A DNA stretch of 64,000 nucleotides from Pseudomonas viridiflava (GTDB lineage: Bacteria; Pseudomonadota; Gammaproteobacteria; Pseudomonadales; Pseudomonadaceae): positions 124,001 through 188,000 of the forward strand of contig NZ_UTHA01000227.1 of assembly GCF_900582195.1 (NCBI RefSeq). Reading direction: 5' to 3'. The translations under genes and the position numbers were made by a program. Positions 1 to 7,779 of this stretch are shown here, piece by piece. The notes beneath the pieces were generated by a model. That model worked only from the letters and a program-made list of their open reading frames with translations, ran no database searches and was not told the DNA's origin. Every line of letters starts with the position of its first letter. Position 1 is the stretch's first letter.

Positions 1-298
1 TTTCCGGCAGGGTGACGGCTTCGTTCTGCCCATTGAGACCGTGATAGACCATCAGCCCGTCGACATCGTCGACTTGCTGCACGGTCATCTTCCAGCCTTC
101 GAAGTGGGTGATGCTGTCGCCCGGCGAGAACCGCACGCGGGTCAGGGGCGCATTCCGTAGCGCGTACTGGCGGGTTTCGCCAGTGGCCGGGTAAAGCACG
201 GTCAACAAGCGGCCGTCCTGTGCCAGAACGGTGCCTAAACCAAGCTCTGCTTCGCTGTCACTGATCCAGCGTTGCCCCGGTTGATACTGCTGCGCCAT
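1..298 (-). CDS. rapA: RNA polymerase-associated protein RapA, N-terminal part (cut by window edge)
   Basis: Only the first ~99 residues are present; the gene continues past the left edge. The product begins MAQQYQPGQRWISDSEAELG and continues into a tudor-like N-terminal segment (LGLGTVLAQDGRLLTVLYPA), which is typical of RapA/HepA. RapA is a Swi2/Snf2-type ATPase that binds RNA polymerase and helps it recycle after transcription. The ATP-binding and helicase motifs would lie outside the window, so the call rests on the N-terminus alone. The ATG at 296-298 is the natural start. The genes to the right are divergent small Pseudomonas proteins. Confidence 0.85.
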   Translation of the reverse strand, partial: MAQQYQPGQRWISDSEAELGLGTVLAQDGRLLTVLYPATGETRQYALRNAPLTRVRFSPGDSITHFEGWKMTVQQVDDVDGLMVYHGLNGQNEAVTLPE

Positions 299-539
299 GC
301 TGCCTGACTCCCACCTTGAAAAAGCGGGCTATCTTAACGGAATGAGGGCTTCAGGGCCAAAGGATTAGGAGCAGCGGCTAGCTTTTAGCCGCGAGCTGCA
401 AGCTAAAACGAAAAGCGCCATGCGTCTGTTTTCTTCTTATGCCGGGCACCTGTGAGTGCCAAGCGGGTCACAGATTTGCGACGGATGGCTCAAGGCGCCT
501 TTGCCGCAGCCGATAGCCTGCTGACAGGAGACCCTTTAT

Positions 540-881
540 ATGTTGCCACCGATGCTCCCCCTGAGCGCTGTGCCGATCACTTCCCAGCAGGATCCGATCC
601 GCCAGCGGCCGGACATTCCTCCGGTGGTGCCGGTGCAGGAAAGCTCCAACGAAAGCACGATCGATCTGCAAAAACGCGATCCGGAAGAGGATCGATTGCT
701 GGCGCGCGAAGAACAGCGTCGCCAGCAAGAACGTGATCGCCGTCGTCGCGAAGCCGATGAAGATCCGGAAGAACACCTGGCCATACCCGGTACCGAGTTG
801 AACGCCGACAACACCGTGCCGGTGGTGCCGTTGATGGAGGATCAGCCGCGTCAGGGTTTGTGGGTCGATATCGAGATCTGA
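540..881 (+). CDS. conserved hypothetical protein, 113 aa, charged central segment
   Basis: This small acidic/basic protein is not assigned a function. It starts at ATG 540 behind AGGAG (526-530). Residues ~40-75 are very rich in Glu and Arg (EEDRLLAREEQRRQQERDR), predicting a helical, possibly coiled-coil segment. The ends are Pro-rich and probably flexible. There is no signal peptide and no membrane segment. Similar short proteins are found next to rapA in Pseudomonas, which supports it being real. The opposite-strand frames over it are shadows. Its function cannot be inferred from sequence. Confidence 0.75.
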   Translation: MLPPMLPLSAVPITSQQDPIRQRPDIPPVVPVQESSNESTIDLQKRDPEEDRLLAREEQRRQQERDRRRREADEDPEEHLAIPGTELNADNTVPVVPLMEDQPRQGLWVDIEI

Positions 882-978
882 TCTTCGACTGGTCAGCGCT
901 GGTATGACGTTGCATTATTGACGCGGTCCTGCCGGTGATGTGGCAGTTGTGATCCTTTACTGCGATGTACTGAACGCC

Positions 979-1140
979 ATGAGCCAAGACGACAAACTGA
1001 TCGACCTCAGCACTGAGCGCGCCAAGCGTGTGCATGACATTAAAGAGAAGCGCCTGAACGAAGTGCGCCAGGCTTTCGAGCAGGCTATGCCGCTAGGAAA
1101 AGCCAAGAAAAAGTCGAAAAACAAGCCGAAAAAGCGTTGA
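979..1140 (+). CDS. small basic conserved hypothetical protein, 53 aa
   Basis: The protein starts at ATG 979 (MSQDDKLIDLSTERAKRVHD). A longer in-frame start at 940 would add a non-conserved-looking leader and is not preferred. The N-terminal half is an amphipathic, charged helix. The C-terminus is a Lys-rich tail (KAKKKSKNKPKKR), which could bind nucleic acid or simply be unstructured. It lies on the same strand as the 113-aa gene, ~100 bp downstream. No family function is recognised. Confidence 0.7.
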   Translation: MSQDDKLIDLSTERAKRVHDIKEKRLNEVRQAFEQAMPLGKAKKKSKNKPKKR

Positions 1141-1206
1141 ACTCCCCCTGCATCCGTTGATGCAGGTCAGTTATTTTCCCTCCTTTATCCCCCTTCGTTG
1201 CTGGTA

Positions 1207-1220
1207 TTGATCCCGGTCAA
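1207..1220. promoter_or_regulatory. Anr/FNR box
   Basis: TTGATCCCGGTCAA matches the Anr/FNR consensus TTGAT-N4-ATCAA at 9 of 10 conserved positions. It is centred ~73 bp upstream of the ATG at 1286. This placement suits oxygen-responsive activation of the small membrane protein downstream. Anr control is inferred; the box itself is directly visible. Confidence 0.7.
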
Positions 1221-1285
1221 TTTGTGCGCCTGTGTGTTTGGTAACTTAGTCCCATCGCAGCAGAGCAGGGGCCAGGAGGCCAGTC

Positions 1286-1399
1286 ATGTTTTTCGATAAC
1301 GTGGTGTTTGCCGGGGTCCTGACTGTAGGGCTGATGGTTCTGTTTTTTGCAGGGTTTGGATTTTTTATCTGGAAGGATGCGAATAAGCGCAAGAAGTGA
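1286..1399 (+). CDS. ccoM: small single-TM protein, probable cbb3 oxidase subunit CcoM (37 aa)
   Basis: The ATG at 1286 follows GGAGG (1276-1280 region). The 37-residue product starts MFFDNVVFAGVLTVGLMVLF, has one transmembrane helix (~residues 7-29) and ends in a positive tail (WKDANKRKK). Length, topology and wording match CcoM, the small subunit first seen in the Pseudomonas stutzeri cbb3 cytochrome oxidase structure. That subunit helps assembly and stability of the terminal oxidase in the inner membrane. An Anr box upstream and a strong terminator downstream make this a stand-alone anaerobic/microaerobic transcription unit. The assignment is from remembered sequence similarity, not a search. 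Confidence 0.75.
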   Translation: MFFDNVVFAGVLTVGLMVLFFAGFGFFIWKDANKRKK

Positions 1400-1432
1400 T
1401 TCTTCTGGATTGATGAGCACGCAAGGCATTTT

Positions 1433-1461
1433 GGGGCGACTTCGGTTGCCCCTTTTTTTTT
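1433..1461 (+). terminator. rho-independent terminator after ccoM
   Basis: An 8-bp stem GGGGCGAC/GTTGCCCC with a TTCG tetraloop is followed by nine T residues. It lies 34 bp past the stop of the 37-aa gene. Confidence 0.9.
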
Positions 1462-1510
1462 GACTTGGCGGCCTTTGGGCCGACCATGTTGTGGGTGGGC
1501 TTTGTGAATA

Positions 1511-1760
1511 TCCGTTGCTGCGGTAACGGCTTCTTAGGGTTCCGCCCTTACGGCGGGTCACTTTTTCCAGACGCCGAAAAAGTAACCAAAAAGGCTTGCT
1601 CCTACGTGCGGCCCGCTCGCTGAGGCTCGGGGTTCCTTCGCTCCGGGATCGATCCGGGCGCAGCGTCTCCGGTTTGCTTCGCTGCACCTACTCCCGCTGT
1701 GTTTGGCTGCGCCAAACGGTCGCTGCGCTCCCACGCCCGGATCAATCCCTCCACTCAGCC
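1511..1760 (+). repeat. ~250-bp non-coding repeat, copy 1 (inverted partner at 2071-2312)
   Basis: This block runs from TCCGTTGCTGCGG through AAAAAGTAACCAAAAAGGC, GCTGAGGCTCGG and TTTGCTTCGCTGCACCT to the CCCGGATCAATCC region. The same ordered motifs reappear, reverse-complemented and diverged, at 2071-2312. Short frames here are not convincing genes; such blocks are often mis-annotated as tiny proteins in Pseudomonas. Confidence 0.7.
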
Positions 1761-1870
1761 TTCCGACGTCGCCTTACAGATCAAGATCAAGATCAAGAGC
1801 AGGCGAGCTGACACTCGGCCTATTGAGTGGTGAAGAGCGGGTGTTCGGCTTTGGTTCGGTGTTGGATTCG

Positions 1871-2019
1871 CCCCTCACCCCAGCCCTCTCCCCGAGGAGA
1901 GGGAGCCGATTTGTGGGCCTTTCAGAATCTGAGCTCAACGCGGAATTGCACGTCGGCGTAGCTCTCCCAAACACCTCGATCAGTCCCCTCTCCCTCCGGG
2001 AGAGGGCTAGGGTGAGGGG
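1871..2019. repeat. dispersed palindromic element CCCTCACCC...GGGTGAGGG, copy 1 of 4
   Basis: The left end is CCCCTCACCCCAGCCCTCTC and the right end is its near reverse complement, with GGGAGAGGG inside each end. The spacer contains a CGTCGGCGTAG motif. Other copies are at 24726-24873, 39185-39361 and 57992-58139. No coding sequence is supported here. Confidence 0.85.
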
Positions 2020-2070
2020 CTTTTGATCTGGCTTTGGCTTTTGATTTTTTGCCCCTTCGGCAGGCCGAGC

Positions 2071-2312
2071 GGAGGTGTTCATCCGGGGGGAGGCGCGCAG
2101 CGCCGTGCGGCGTAGCCGCATTCATCGAGAGGAGGTGCAGCGAAGCAAACCGTAGGCGATGCCCCCGGATGGACACCGTAGCGAGGGAACACTGAGCCTC
2201 AGCGAAGTGCCGTACGCCAGGGGCAAAGCCTTTTGGTTCCTTTTTGGCGTTTGAAAAAGGGACTCGCTGTAAGAGCGAAACCGCCAGCGGCAGCACCCGC
2301 AGCAACGGATAT
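2071..2312 (-). repeat. ~245-bp non-coding repeat, copy 2 (inverted relative to 1511-1760)
   Basis: Read on the minus strand it gives CCGTTGCTGCGG, then AAAAAGGAACCAAAAGGC, GCTGAGGCTCAG and TTTGCTTCGCTGCACCT in the same order as copy 1. The two copies form an imperfect large inverted repeat around the CCCTCACCC element. Confidence 0.7.
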
Positions 2313-2336
2313 GCCCCCAATCCCAATCCCCAAACA

Positions 2337-2372
2337 CAAAAAAAGGCGCGATCCTCTCGAATCGCGCCTTTC
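2337..2372 (-). terminator. terminator of the phosphate transporter gene
   Basis: The stem AAAGGCGCGAT/ATCGCGCCTTT (2342-2371) is followed, on the minus strand, by a T run. It is ~18 bp past the stop codon of the gene at 2390-3865. Confidence 0.9.
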
Positions 2373-2389
2373 TCAAGTACCGCTATCTA

Positions 2390-3865
2390 TCAACTACCCA
2401 GCGCCTTCGACGCCAGCCAGAACAACCCGGCCGACAGCGCAACCGTCGCCGGCAAGGTCAACACCCACGCCAACAGAATGGTGCGAACCGTGCCACCCTG
2501 CAGGCCGCTCTTGTTGGCGACCATGGTGCCCGCCACGCCCGAAGACAGAACGTGAGTGGTCGACACCGGCAGGCTGAAGATGTTGGCCATACCGATCAGA
2601 CTGGCAGTAGTGATCTGCGCCGACATGCCTTGGGAATAGGTCATGCCCTGCTTGCCGATCTTCTCGCCAATGGTCAATACAACGCGTTTCCAGCCAACCA
2701 TGGTGCCCAAGCCCAGAGCCAGCGCAACCGCCAGAATCACCCAGAACGGGGCGTATTCGGTGGTGGTGGTCAGGTCTTTGCGCAGCTTGTCGAGGTCAGC
2801 CTTTTCACGCGGTTCCAGGCCAGGCAGCTTGCCAACCTTCTTCGCGGTGTCGTCCAGGCAGAGCAGGTAACGACGCACTTCGATGCGGCTTTCCGACGAC
2901 AGCGAGTGGTAGTCCGCTACACCTTTAAGGGTGTGCAGCAGGGCGCTGATGGTCGGTTCGGTCTGCTGCGGGTTGCAGCGGAATTTCTCCGGCAGGTCGC
3001 CTTCGACGCTCTTGCCCAAGGCCAGGAATTCACCCAGCGAATCGGCGTTGCGCTGGTAGAACTGGCTCAGGTGCAGGGTCGCATCGCGGGTGCGTTCGAT
3101 CTGGTACGTGGTGCTGTTCAGGTCGAGGACGAACTGCGCCGGGACGATACCGATCAACACCAGCATGATCAGGCCGATGCCTTTCTGGCCATCGTTGGAA
3201 CCGTGCACGAAGCTCACGGCCATGGCCGAGATCACCAGGACCAGACGGTTCCAGAACGGTGGGTGCTTCTTGTCGTCGATCTTGCGGCGCTGTTCCGGTG
3301 TCTTGTGCATCTTCGACAGCGGACGCCACCACTTCAGGCCGATCAGGATCAGCGCGGCGATCAGGAAACCGGCCATTGGCGAAAACACCAGCGAGGCGCC
3401 GATGTCGATCGCTTTCTGCCAGTTCACGCCGTCGGCCAACGGAATGTCGTTGATCAGGGCGTTGGCCAGGCCGACACCGAGGATCGAGCCGATCAGGGTG
3501 TGCGAGCTGGAAGCCGGGATACCGAAGTACCAGGTGCCCAGGTTCCAGGCGATTGCCGCGGCGAGCAACGAGAACACCATCGCCAGGCCATGGCCGGTGT
3601 TCACATTGATCAGCAGCTCAACCGGCAGCAAATGGACAATGGCATACGCCACGCCAACGCCGCCCAGCAGCACGCCGAGGAAATTGAACACACCGGAAAA
3701 GAACACCGCCAGGTGGGGCGGCATGGCTTTGGTGTAGATAACAGTGGCTACCGCGTTAGCGGTGTCATGAAATCCATTGATGAACTCGAAGGCGAGGACA
3801 AACGTCAGGGCGAGCAAGAGGCTCACAAGCACCCAAGCATCCAGTCCGCTGAATAAATCGATCAT
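2390..3865 (-). CDS. pit: PiT-family inorganic phosphate transporter
   Basis: This 491-residue inner-membrane symporter takes up phosphate, probably as a metal-phosphate complex with H+, as the PitA/PitB family does. Both family signature repeats are visible: GFHDTANAVATVI near residue 31, and HGSNDGQKGIGL in the middle. A C-terminal THVLSSGVAGTMVA repeat is also present. About ten hydrophobic segments surround a large hydrophilic loop (~residues 230-350), which is usual for the longer bacterial PiT proteins. It stands alone with its own terminator. No Pho box was seen upstream, which fits constitutive low-affinity transport. A pitA/pitB distinction cannot be made. Confidence 0.93.
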   Translation of the reverse strand: MIDLFSGLDAWVLVSLLLALTFVLAFEFINGFHDTANAVATVIYTKAMPPHLAVFFSGVFNFLGVLLGGVGVAYAIVHLLPVELLINVNTGHGLAMVFSLLAAAIAWNLGTWYFGIPASSSHTLIGSILGVGLANALINDIPLADGVNWQKAIDIGASLVFSPMAGFLIAALILIGLKWWRPLSKMHKTPEQRRKIDDKKHPPFWNRLVLVISAMAVSFVHGSNDGQKGIGLIMLVLIGIVPAQFVLDLNSTTYQIERTRDATLHLSQFYQRNADSLGEFLALGKSVEGDLPEKFRCNPQQTEPTISALLHTLKGVADYHSLSSESRIEVRRYLLCLDDTAKKVGKLPGLEPREKADLDKLRKDLTTTTEYAPFWVILAVALALGLGTMVGWKRVVLTIGEKIGKQGMTYSQGMSAQITTASLIGMANIFSLPVSTTHVLSSGVAGTMVANKSGLQGGTVRTILLAWVLTLPATVALSAGLFWLASKALGS

Positions 3866-4237
3866 GAAGGTTTTCTGACCCGGTCGTAAGGGGGCGCGAT
3901 TATGCCAGAAAAGACTGGAAATCGATCCCCTACCTGCTCATCGGTTACACACTTCTTCGATTTAATTTGTTGCAGCACATGAAAACCTAGCGGTTTGCAG
4001 GGTTTTTCAACTCATTGATTTTGTTGGCAAAAGCATTGTTTTGCAGGTGATTTCGGCCATGCGCAAGGGGCTCAAACGCTTGTCTGAAATATCTGTGAAA
4101 CGTGTAGGACGCCCGTCCTCAGTCTGCCAGACCGGTTGATGGCCGCCGCCCGCGGGTAGCGGGCGCGCAAGGCATCGTCGTTCCACCGCGCTTGTAACCG
4201 GTGTGGACGCAAACCTCAAAAGATACAAAACCGTGGC
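3866..4237. other. intergenic, no gene seen
   Basis: Short frames on either strand lack ribosome binding sites or recognisable composition. A GC-rich hairpin-like stretch (GCCCGCGGGTAGCGGGC, ~4150) is present but has no T tract. The promoter of the phosphate transporter should lie at the left end. Confidence 0.6.
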
Positions 4238-4438
4238 TCAAGGCTCTTCGGCTTTGAGTTCCTTTTCGATCTTTTCGATTTCCTGCTTGAAGACCTGATC
4301 CTGAACGGTCGGGCGTTTACGCCACGCTTTGCGTTCCGGTTCTGGCTGAGCGGCGTAGGTGGTGACTTCCCCGCCGTAAACTTCCTTGTAACGTTGTTCC
4401 TGGCGCTCAAGTTCCGCGCGCAGTTCGTCTTTCGTCAC
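4238..4438 (-). CDS. conserved hypothetical protein, 66 aa
   Basis: This is a short, highly charged cytosolic protein, almost all helix-forming (MTKDELRAELERQEQRYKEV), with a second helix at ~45-64 rich in Glu/Lys. The start codon is GTG (4436-4438) preceded by AGGT; no better start is available. There is no signal peptide and no membrane segment. It is typical of small conserved Pseudomonas proteins of unknown function, and nearby genes give no clue. Confidence 0.7.
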   Translation of the reverse strand: MTKDELRAELERQEQRYKEVYGGEVTTYAAQPEPERKAWRKRPTVQDQVFKQEIEKIEKELKAEEP

Positions 4439-5087
4439 AGTGCTACCTGTATGAGTTGATTTAGTTGTCTGGTGAAACGCACTGCAACGAATCGATTGAA
4501 CCGCGCCACCGCGAATTCAACGCCGGAAAGGGCATTGGTGTAATCGGTGGAGCGATCAAGACTTCCGTGTTACAGGCGGCTACGGCACCAGATAAAAACT
4601 GACGCAGCATCAGTTTCCTGTTTCAGCGAGCGCAGGCGTTGCATGAGTGATGCGCGTCAGGCGCTGGCCGGGCTGTGGCGATGGACATCGCCGCAGCGGG
4701 TGGCGACCTCGGCCATTTAAAACGAGGCGCCACTGAGGTGCATTATAGCGGTCGATTCGGGAATGACTATCTTTGCCAAGTTAAAAACGGTTCCGGATGT
4801 GTGATTGTTTTGTTACTCGCAACTTTTGTCGCAAGTTGAAGTGCAGGACGCCCACTATTTAGCGAGCGATCTGTTTTTGGCGCCATTTAGTCGAACAACT
4901 AAGGCAGCGATTCAGAAAAAACCAAAGTTGAGCCGAAGCCTTGGAGCGTATGACGTGAGCTACACAGCCGATTGCGATTATCGGTCGACGGTTCGATAAT
5001 CGCCCAATCTTGCGTGTTCGACGCTTGTGCATTTCTTGGCGAGCCGCTTGTATAGCCCATTGATCCGTGCCGGATAAAGGACAATAA
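4439..5087. other. long intergenic region upstream of pcaR
   Basis: About 650 bp without a supported gene. Most of it shows nothing recognisable. The right end (4975-5005) carries a candidate PcaR operator, listed separately. The length is unusual for this genome, and a small RNA cannot be excluded. Confidence 0.6.
4975..5005. promoter_or_regulatory. candidate PcaR operator upstream of pcaR
   Basis: Two inverted half-sites, CGATTATCG (4975-4983) and GTTCGATAATCGCCC (4991-5005), sit 83 bp before the pcaR start. The second resembles the GTTCGATAATCGCAC box known for PcaR of P. putida. It probably serves autoregulation by the IclR-family protein. Confidence 0.6.
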
Positions 5088-5930
5088 ATGAACGATCAAA
5101 TGCGCAATTCTTTCACCTCCGTGGCGCCGCCGATCGTCGCCTCGCCGGCCAAACGCATCCAGGCGCTGACCGGTGATCCGGATTTCATGACCTCGCTGGC
5201 CCGTGGTCTGGCGGTGGTGCAGGCCTTTCAGGAGCGCAAACGGCATCTGACCATCGCCCAGATCAGTCACCGCACGGAAATTCCCCGCGCCGCCGTGCGC
5301 CGTTGCCTGCATACCTTGATCAAACTCGGCTACGCCACCACGGATGGTCGCACCTACTCATTGCTGCCCAAAGTGCTGACCCTCGGCCACGCCTATCTGT
5401 CGTCGACGCCGTTGGCGGTGTCGGCCCAGCCGTACCTCGACCGCATGAGCGAGCAACTGCACGAAGCCTGCAACATGGCCACGCTCGAAGGCGACGACAT
5501 TCTCTATATCGCGCGCTCGGCGACCACCCAGCGGCTGATTTCGGTGGATCTGTCAGTGGGTGGGCGCTTGCCGGCGTATTGCACATCGATGGGCCGCATC
5601 CTCTTGGCGGCACTGGACGACACGTCATTGCGCGAATACCTCGATCACGCCGAACTGGTCGCCAAGACCAGCCGCACGATCCACACCCCAGATGCATTGC
5701 TCGAATGCCTGCAGGAAGTGCGGCAGCAGGGCTGGTGCATCGTCGATCAGGAACTGGAACAAGGCCTGCGTTCGATTGCCGTGCCGGTCTACGACGCTTC
5801 CGGCCAGGTGGTCGCGGCGCTCAACGTCAGCACCCACGCCGGTCGCGTCAGCCGTACCGAGCTGGAGCAGCGCTTCCTGCCGGGCCTGCTCAGTGCCAGT
5901 CGCGACCTGAGTGCGCAGCTGTTCGCCTGA
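5088..5930 (+). CDS. pcaR: IclR-family transcriptional regulator PcaR
   Basis: This 280-residue regulator has an N-terminal winged helix-turn-helix (~residues 35-85, with LTIAQISHRTEIPRAAVRRC) and a C-terminal IclR effector-binding domain (~100-275). It matches PcaR/PcaU regulators, which respond to beta-ketoadipate and activate protocatechuate-pathway genes. The leading ~30 residues before the HTH are typical of PcaR. It is first in the cluster and oriented with pcaK and catIJ-pcaF-pcaHG. Candidate binding boxes occur before itself, before pcaK and before catI, consistent with autocontrol and regulon control. Confidence 0.93.
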   Translation: MNDQMRNSFTSVAPPIVASPAKRIQALTGDPDFMTSLARGLAVVQAFQERKRHLTIAQISHRTEIPRAAVRRCLHTLIKLGYATTDGRTYSLLPKVLTLGHAYLSSTPLAVSAQPYLDRMSEQLHEACNMATLEGDDILYIARSATTQRLISVDLSVGGRLPAYCTSMGRILLAALDDTSLREYLDHAELVAKTSRTIHTPDALLECLQEVRQQGWCIVDQELEQGLRSIAVPVYDASGQVVAALNVSTHAGRVSRTELEQRFLPGLLSASRDLSAQLFA

Positions 5931-5938
5931 TGAAGCTG

Positions 5939-5970
5939 TTCGATAAACGCACAGTGTTGCGTTTATCGAA
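5939..5970. promoter_or_regulatory. 13-bp perfect inverted repeat, candidate PcaR operator of pcaK
   Basis: TTCGATAAACGCA and TGCGTTTATCGAA flank a 6-bp centre, starting only 8 bp after the pcaR stop. Both arms match the PcaR box. There is no T run, so it is more likely an operator than a terminator. Confidence 0.6.
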
Positions 5971-6081
5971 TTGACGCTAAAACCCTCGGATCATTAATGT
6001 CGCGGCAGCGTCATCCGGCGCTGATGTGAATGAACTCGCCGGACTGCCGACTCCCATAATAATGACAAGAGGCAACTCACC

Positions 6082-6144
6082 ATGCGCACGCTCTCCGACT
6101 GTCTCCGCTCCACCCGCTGTTGCCGGGTTTCCCGCAACGCCTGA
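6082..6144 (+). CDS. possible 20-aa Cys/Arg-rich leader peptide before pcaK
   Basis: The ATG at 6082 follows AAGAGGC at a good distance and encodes MRTLSDCLRSTRCCRVSRNA. A hairpin (GTTGC C GGG TTT CCC GCAAC, 6119-6138) overlaps its last codons. It ends 80 bp before pcaK. It may be a regulatory leader peptide with a CysCys pair or a chance frame; function is inferred only from position. Confidence 0.35.
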   Translation: MRTLSDCLRSTRCCRVSRNA

Positions 6145-6224
6145 TCCAGACCTTCTATTCTTGTGACCGTGCCGCTCTCTGGCCGGCCGCCGTTCGACTG
6201 CGTTTTTTGCGTGGAATAAAAATA

Positions 6225-7571
6225 ATGAACCAGCCTCAGTCCGCTGTGGGTAACTGCCTCGACGTGCAGACCTTCATCAATGCCCAACCGATCTCGCGCT
6301 ATCAGTGGCGAGTAGTGATCCTGTGTTTCCTGATTGTCTTTCTCGATGGCCTCGACACCGCTGCGATGGGTTTCATTGCCCCGGCGTTGTCGCAGGATTG
6401 GGGCATCGACCGCGCCAGTCTCGGCCCGGTGATGAGCGCTGCGTTGATCGGCATGGTTTTCGGTGCATTGGGTTCCGGCCCGTTGGCTGACCGCTTTGGA
6501 CGAAAAGTCGTACTCGTCGGCGCTGTGGTGCTGTTCGGTGCCTTCAGCCTGGCGTCGGCGTACAGCACCAACGTCGAACAACTGTTGGTACTGCGCTTCC
6601 TGACCGGTCTCGGCTTGGGCGCGGGGATGCCGAACGCCACCACACTGCTCTCGGAATACACCCCGGAGCGCAAGAAGTCGCTGTTGGTGACCAGCATGTT
6701 CTGCGGTTTCAACCTCGGTATGGCCGGCGGCGGGTTCATTTCCGCCAAGCTGATTCCAGCCTTCGGCTGGCACAGTCTGTTGCTGATTGGCGGGGTTCTG
6801 CCATTGATCCTCGCCGTGGTGCTGCTGTTCTGGCTGCCGGAGTCGGCGCGCTACCTTGTCGTCCGTAACCGTGGCACCGACAAGATTCGCAAAACCCTGG
6901 CGCCGATTGACCCGGTCACCGTCGCCCAAGCCTCGAGCTTCAGCGTGCCGGAACAGAAAACCGTCAAGGCACGCAACGTCTTCGCTGTGATCTTCTCCGG
7001 CACTTACAGCACGGGCACTTTGTTGTTGTGGCTGACCTATTTCATGGGCCTGGTGATTGTTTATCTGTTGACCAGCTGGCTGCCGACGCTGATGCGTGAC
7101 AGCGGCGCGAGCATGGAACAGGCGGCATTTATCGGTGCGTTGTTCCAGTTCGGCGGGGTATTGAGCGCAGTGGCGGTGGGCTGGGCGATGGACCGCTTCA
7201 ATCCGCACAAGGTCATCGGCACGTTCTACCTGCTGGCCGGGGTGTTTGCCTACGCGGTGGGGCAGAGCCTGGGCAACATTACGTTGCTGGCGACGTTGGT
7301 ACTGGTGGCGGGGATGTGCGTGAACGGCGCGCAATCGGCGATGCCGTCACTGGCCGCGCGGTTTTATCCGACTCAGGGGCGGGCGACCGGGGTCTCGTGG
7401 ATGCTGGGGATTGGCCGCTTTGGCGCGATTCTCGGAGCGTGGATGGGCGCTACGTTGCTGGGGCTGGGCTGGAATTTCGAGCAGGTGTTGACGGCGTTGG
7501 TGATTCCGGCGGCGTTGGCCACCACGGCGGTGGTGATCAAAGGCATGGTCAGTCATGCGGATGCGACCTGA
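6225..7571 (+). CDS. pcaK: 4-hydroxybenzoate/protocatechuate transporter PcaK (MFS)
   Basis: This 448-residue inner-membrane permease belongs to the aromatic acid:H+ symporter family. It has twelve hydrophobic segments and the hallmark first-helix motif FLDGLDTAAMGF. The 2-3 loop motif is GPLADRFGRKV, with a related copy GWAMDRFNPHK in the second half. PcaK imports 4-hydroxybenzoate and protocatechuate and also takes part in chemotaxis in P. putida. The start chosen is ATG 6225 (MNQPQSAVGNC), which aligns with the family; an upstream in-frame start at 6120 lacks homology. It lies between pcaR and the catabolic genes, behind a PcaR-type inverted repeat. Confidence 0.93.
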   Translation: MNQPQSAVGNCLDVQTFINAQPISRYQWRVVILCFLIVFLDGLDTAAMGFIAPALSQDWGIDRASLGPVMSAALIGMVFGALGSGPLADRFGRKVVLVGAVVLFGAFSLASAYSTNVEQLLVLRFLTGLGLGAGMPNATTLLSEYTPERKKSLLVTSMFCGFNLGMAGGGFISAKLIPAFGWHSLLLIGGVLPLILAVVLLFWLPESARYLVVRNRGTDKIRKTLAPIDPVTVAQASSFSVPEQKTVKARNVFAVIFSGTYSTGTLLLWLTYFMGLVIVYLLTSWLPTLMRDSGASMEQAAFIGALFQFGGVLSAVAVGWAMDRFNPHKVIGTFYLLAGVFAYAVGQSLGNITLLATLVLVAGMCVNGAQSAMPSLAARFYPTQGRATGVSWMLGIGRFGAILGAWMGATLLGLGWNFEQVLTALVIPAALATTAVVIKGMVSHADAT

Positions 7572-7583
7572 GTTTCAGCGCCT

Positions 7584-7615
7584 CATCGTTCCCACGCGGC
7601 GCGTTGGGAACGATC
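7584..7615. repeat. short palindrome of the ATCGTTCCCACGC family
   Basis: ATCGTTCCCACGC and its inverse GCGTTGGGAACGAT are nearly adjacent. A longer member of this family lies at 11963-12066. Its position right after pcaK suggests it may also slow transcription readthrough. Confidence 0.65.
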
Positions 7616-7644
7616 AATACCGAACGATAGGCTGACAACAATCT

Positions 7645-7679
7645 GTTCGATAAACGAACACTCAGTCGATTATCGGATT
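7645..7679. promoter_or_regulatory. candidate PcaR operator upstream of catIJ-pcaF-pcaHG
   Basis: GTTCGATAAACGAAC (7645-7659) is followed by the inverted box GTCGATTATCGGATT (7665-7679). The spacing and wording resemble the PcaR sites of pcaIJ in P. putida. It is ~100 bp before the transferase start. Confidence 0.65.
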
Positions 7680-7779
7680 GTTTGGCCCATTTCCCAGGCT
7701 TAATCTTCAGTGACTCCGGCGCTGAACCTCGCGCCTTTTTTATCACTGGCGATTCATTACAAAAACAGGAGCCCGCTCC

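Noticed and set aside
1596..2577. Several short frames inside the repeat block
   Set aside because: They follow the repeat sequence on both strands and lack ribosome sites; such repeats often yield false proteins.
4007..4228. Minus-strand frame in the gap left of the 66-aa gene
   Set aside because: No ribosome site, no recognisable sequence, and overlap with a GC-rich hairpin.
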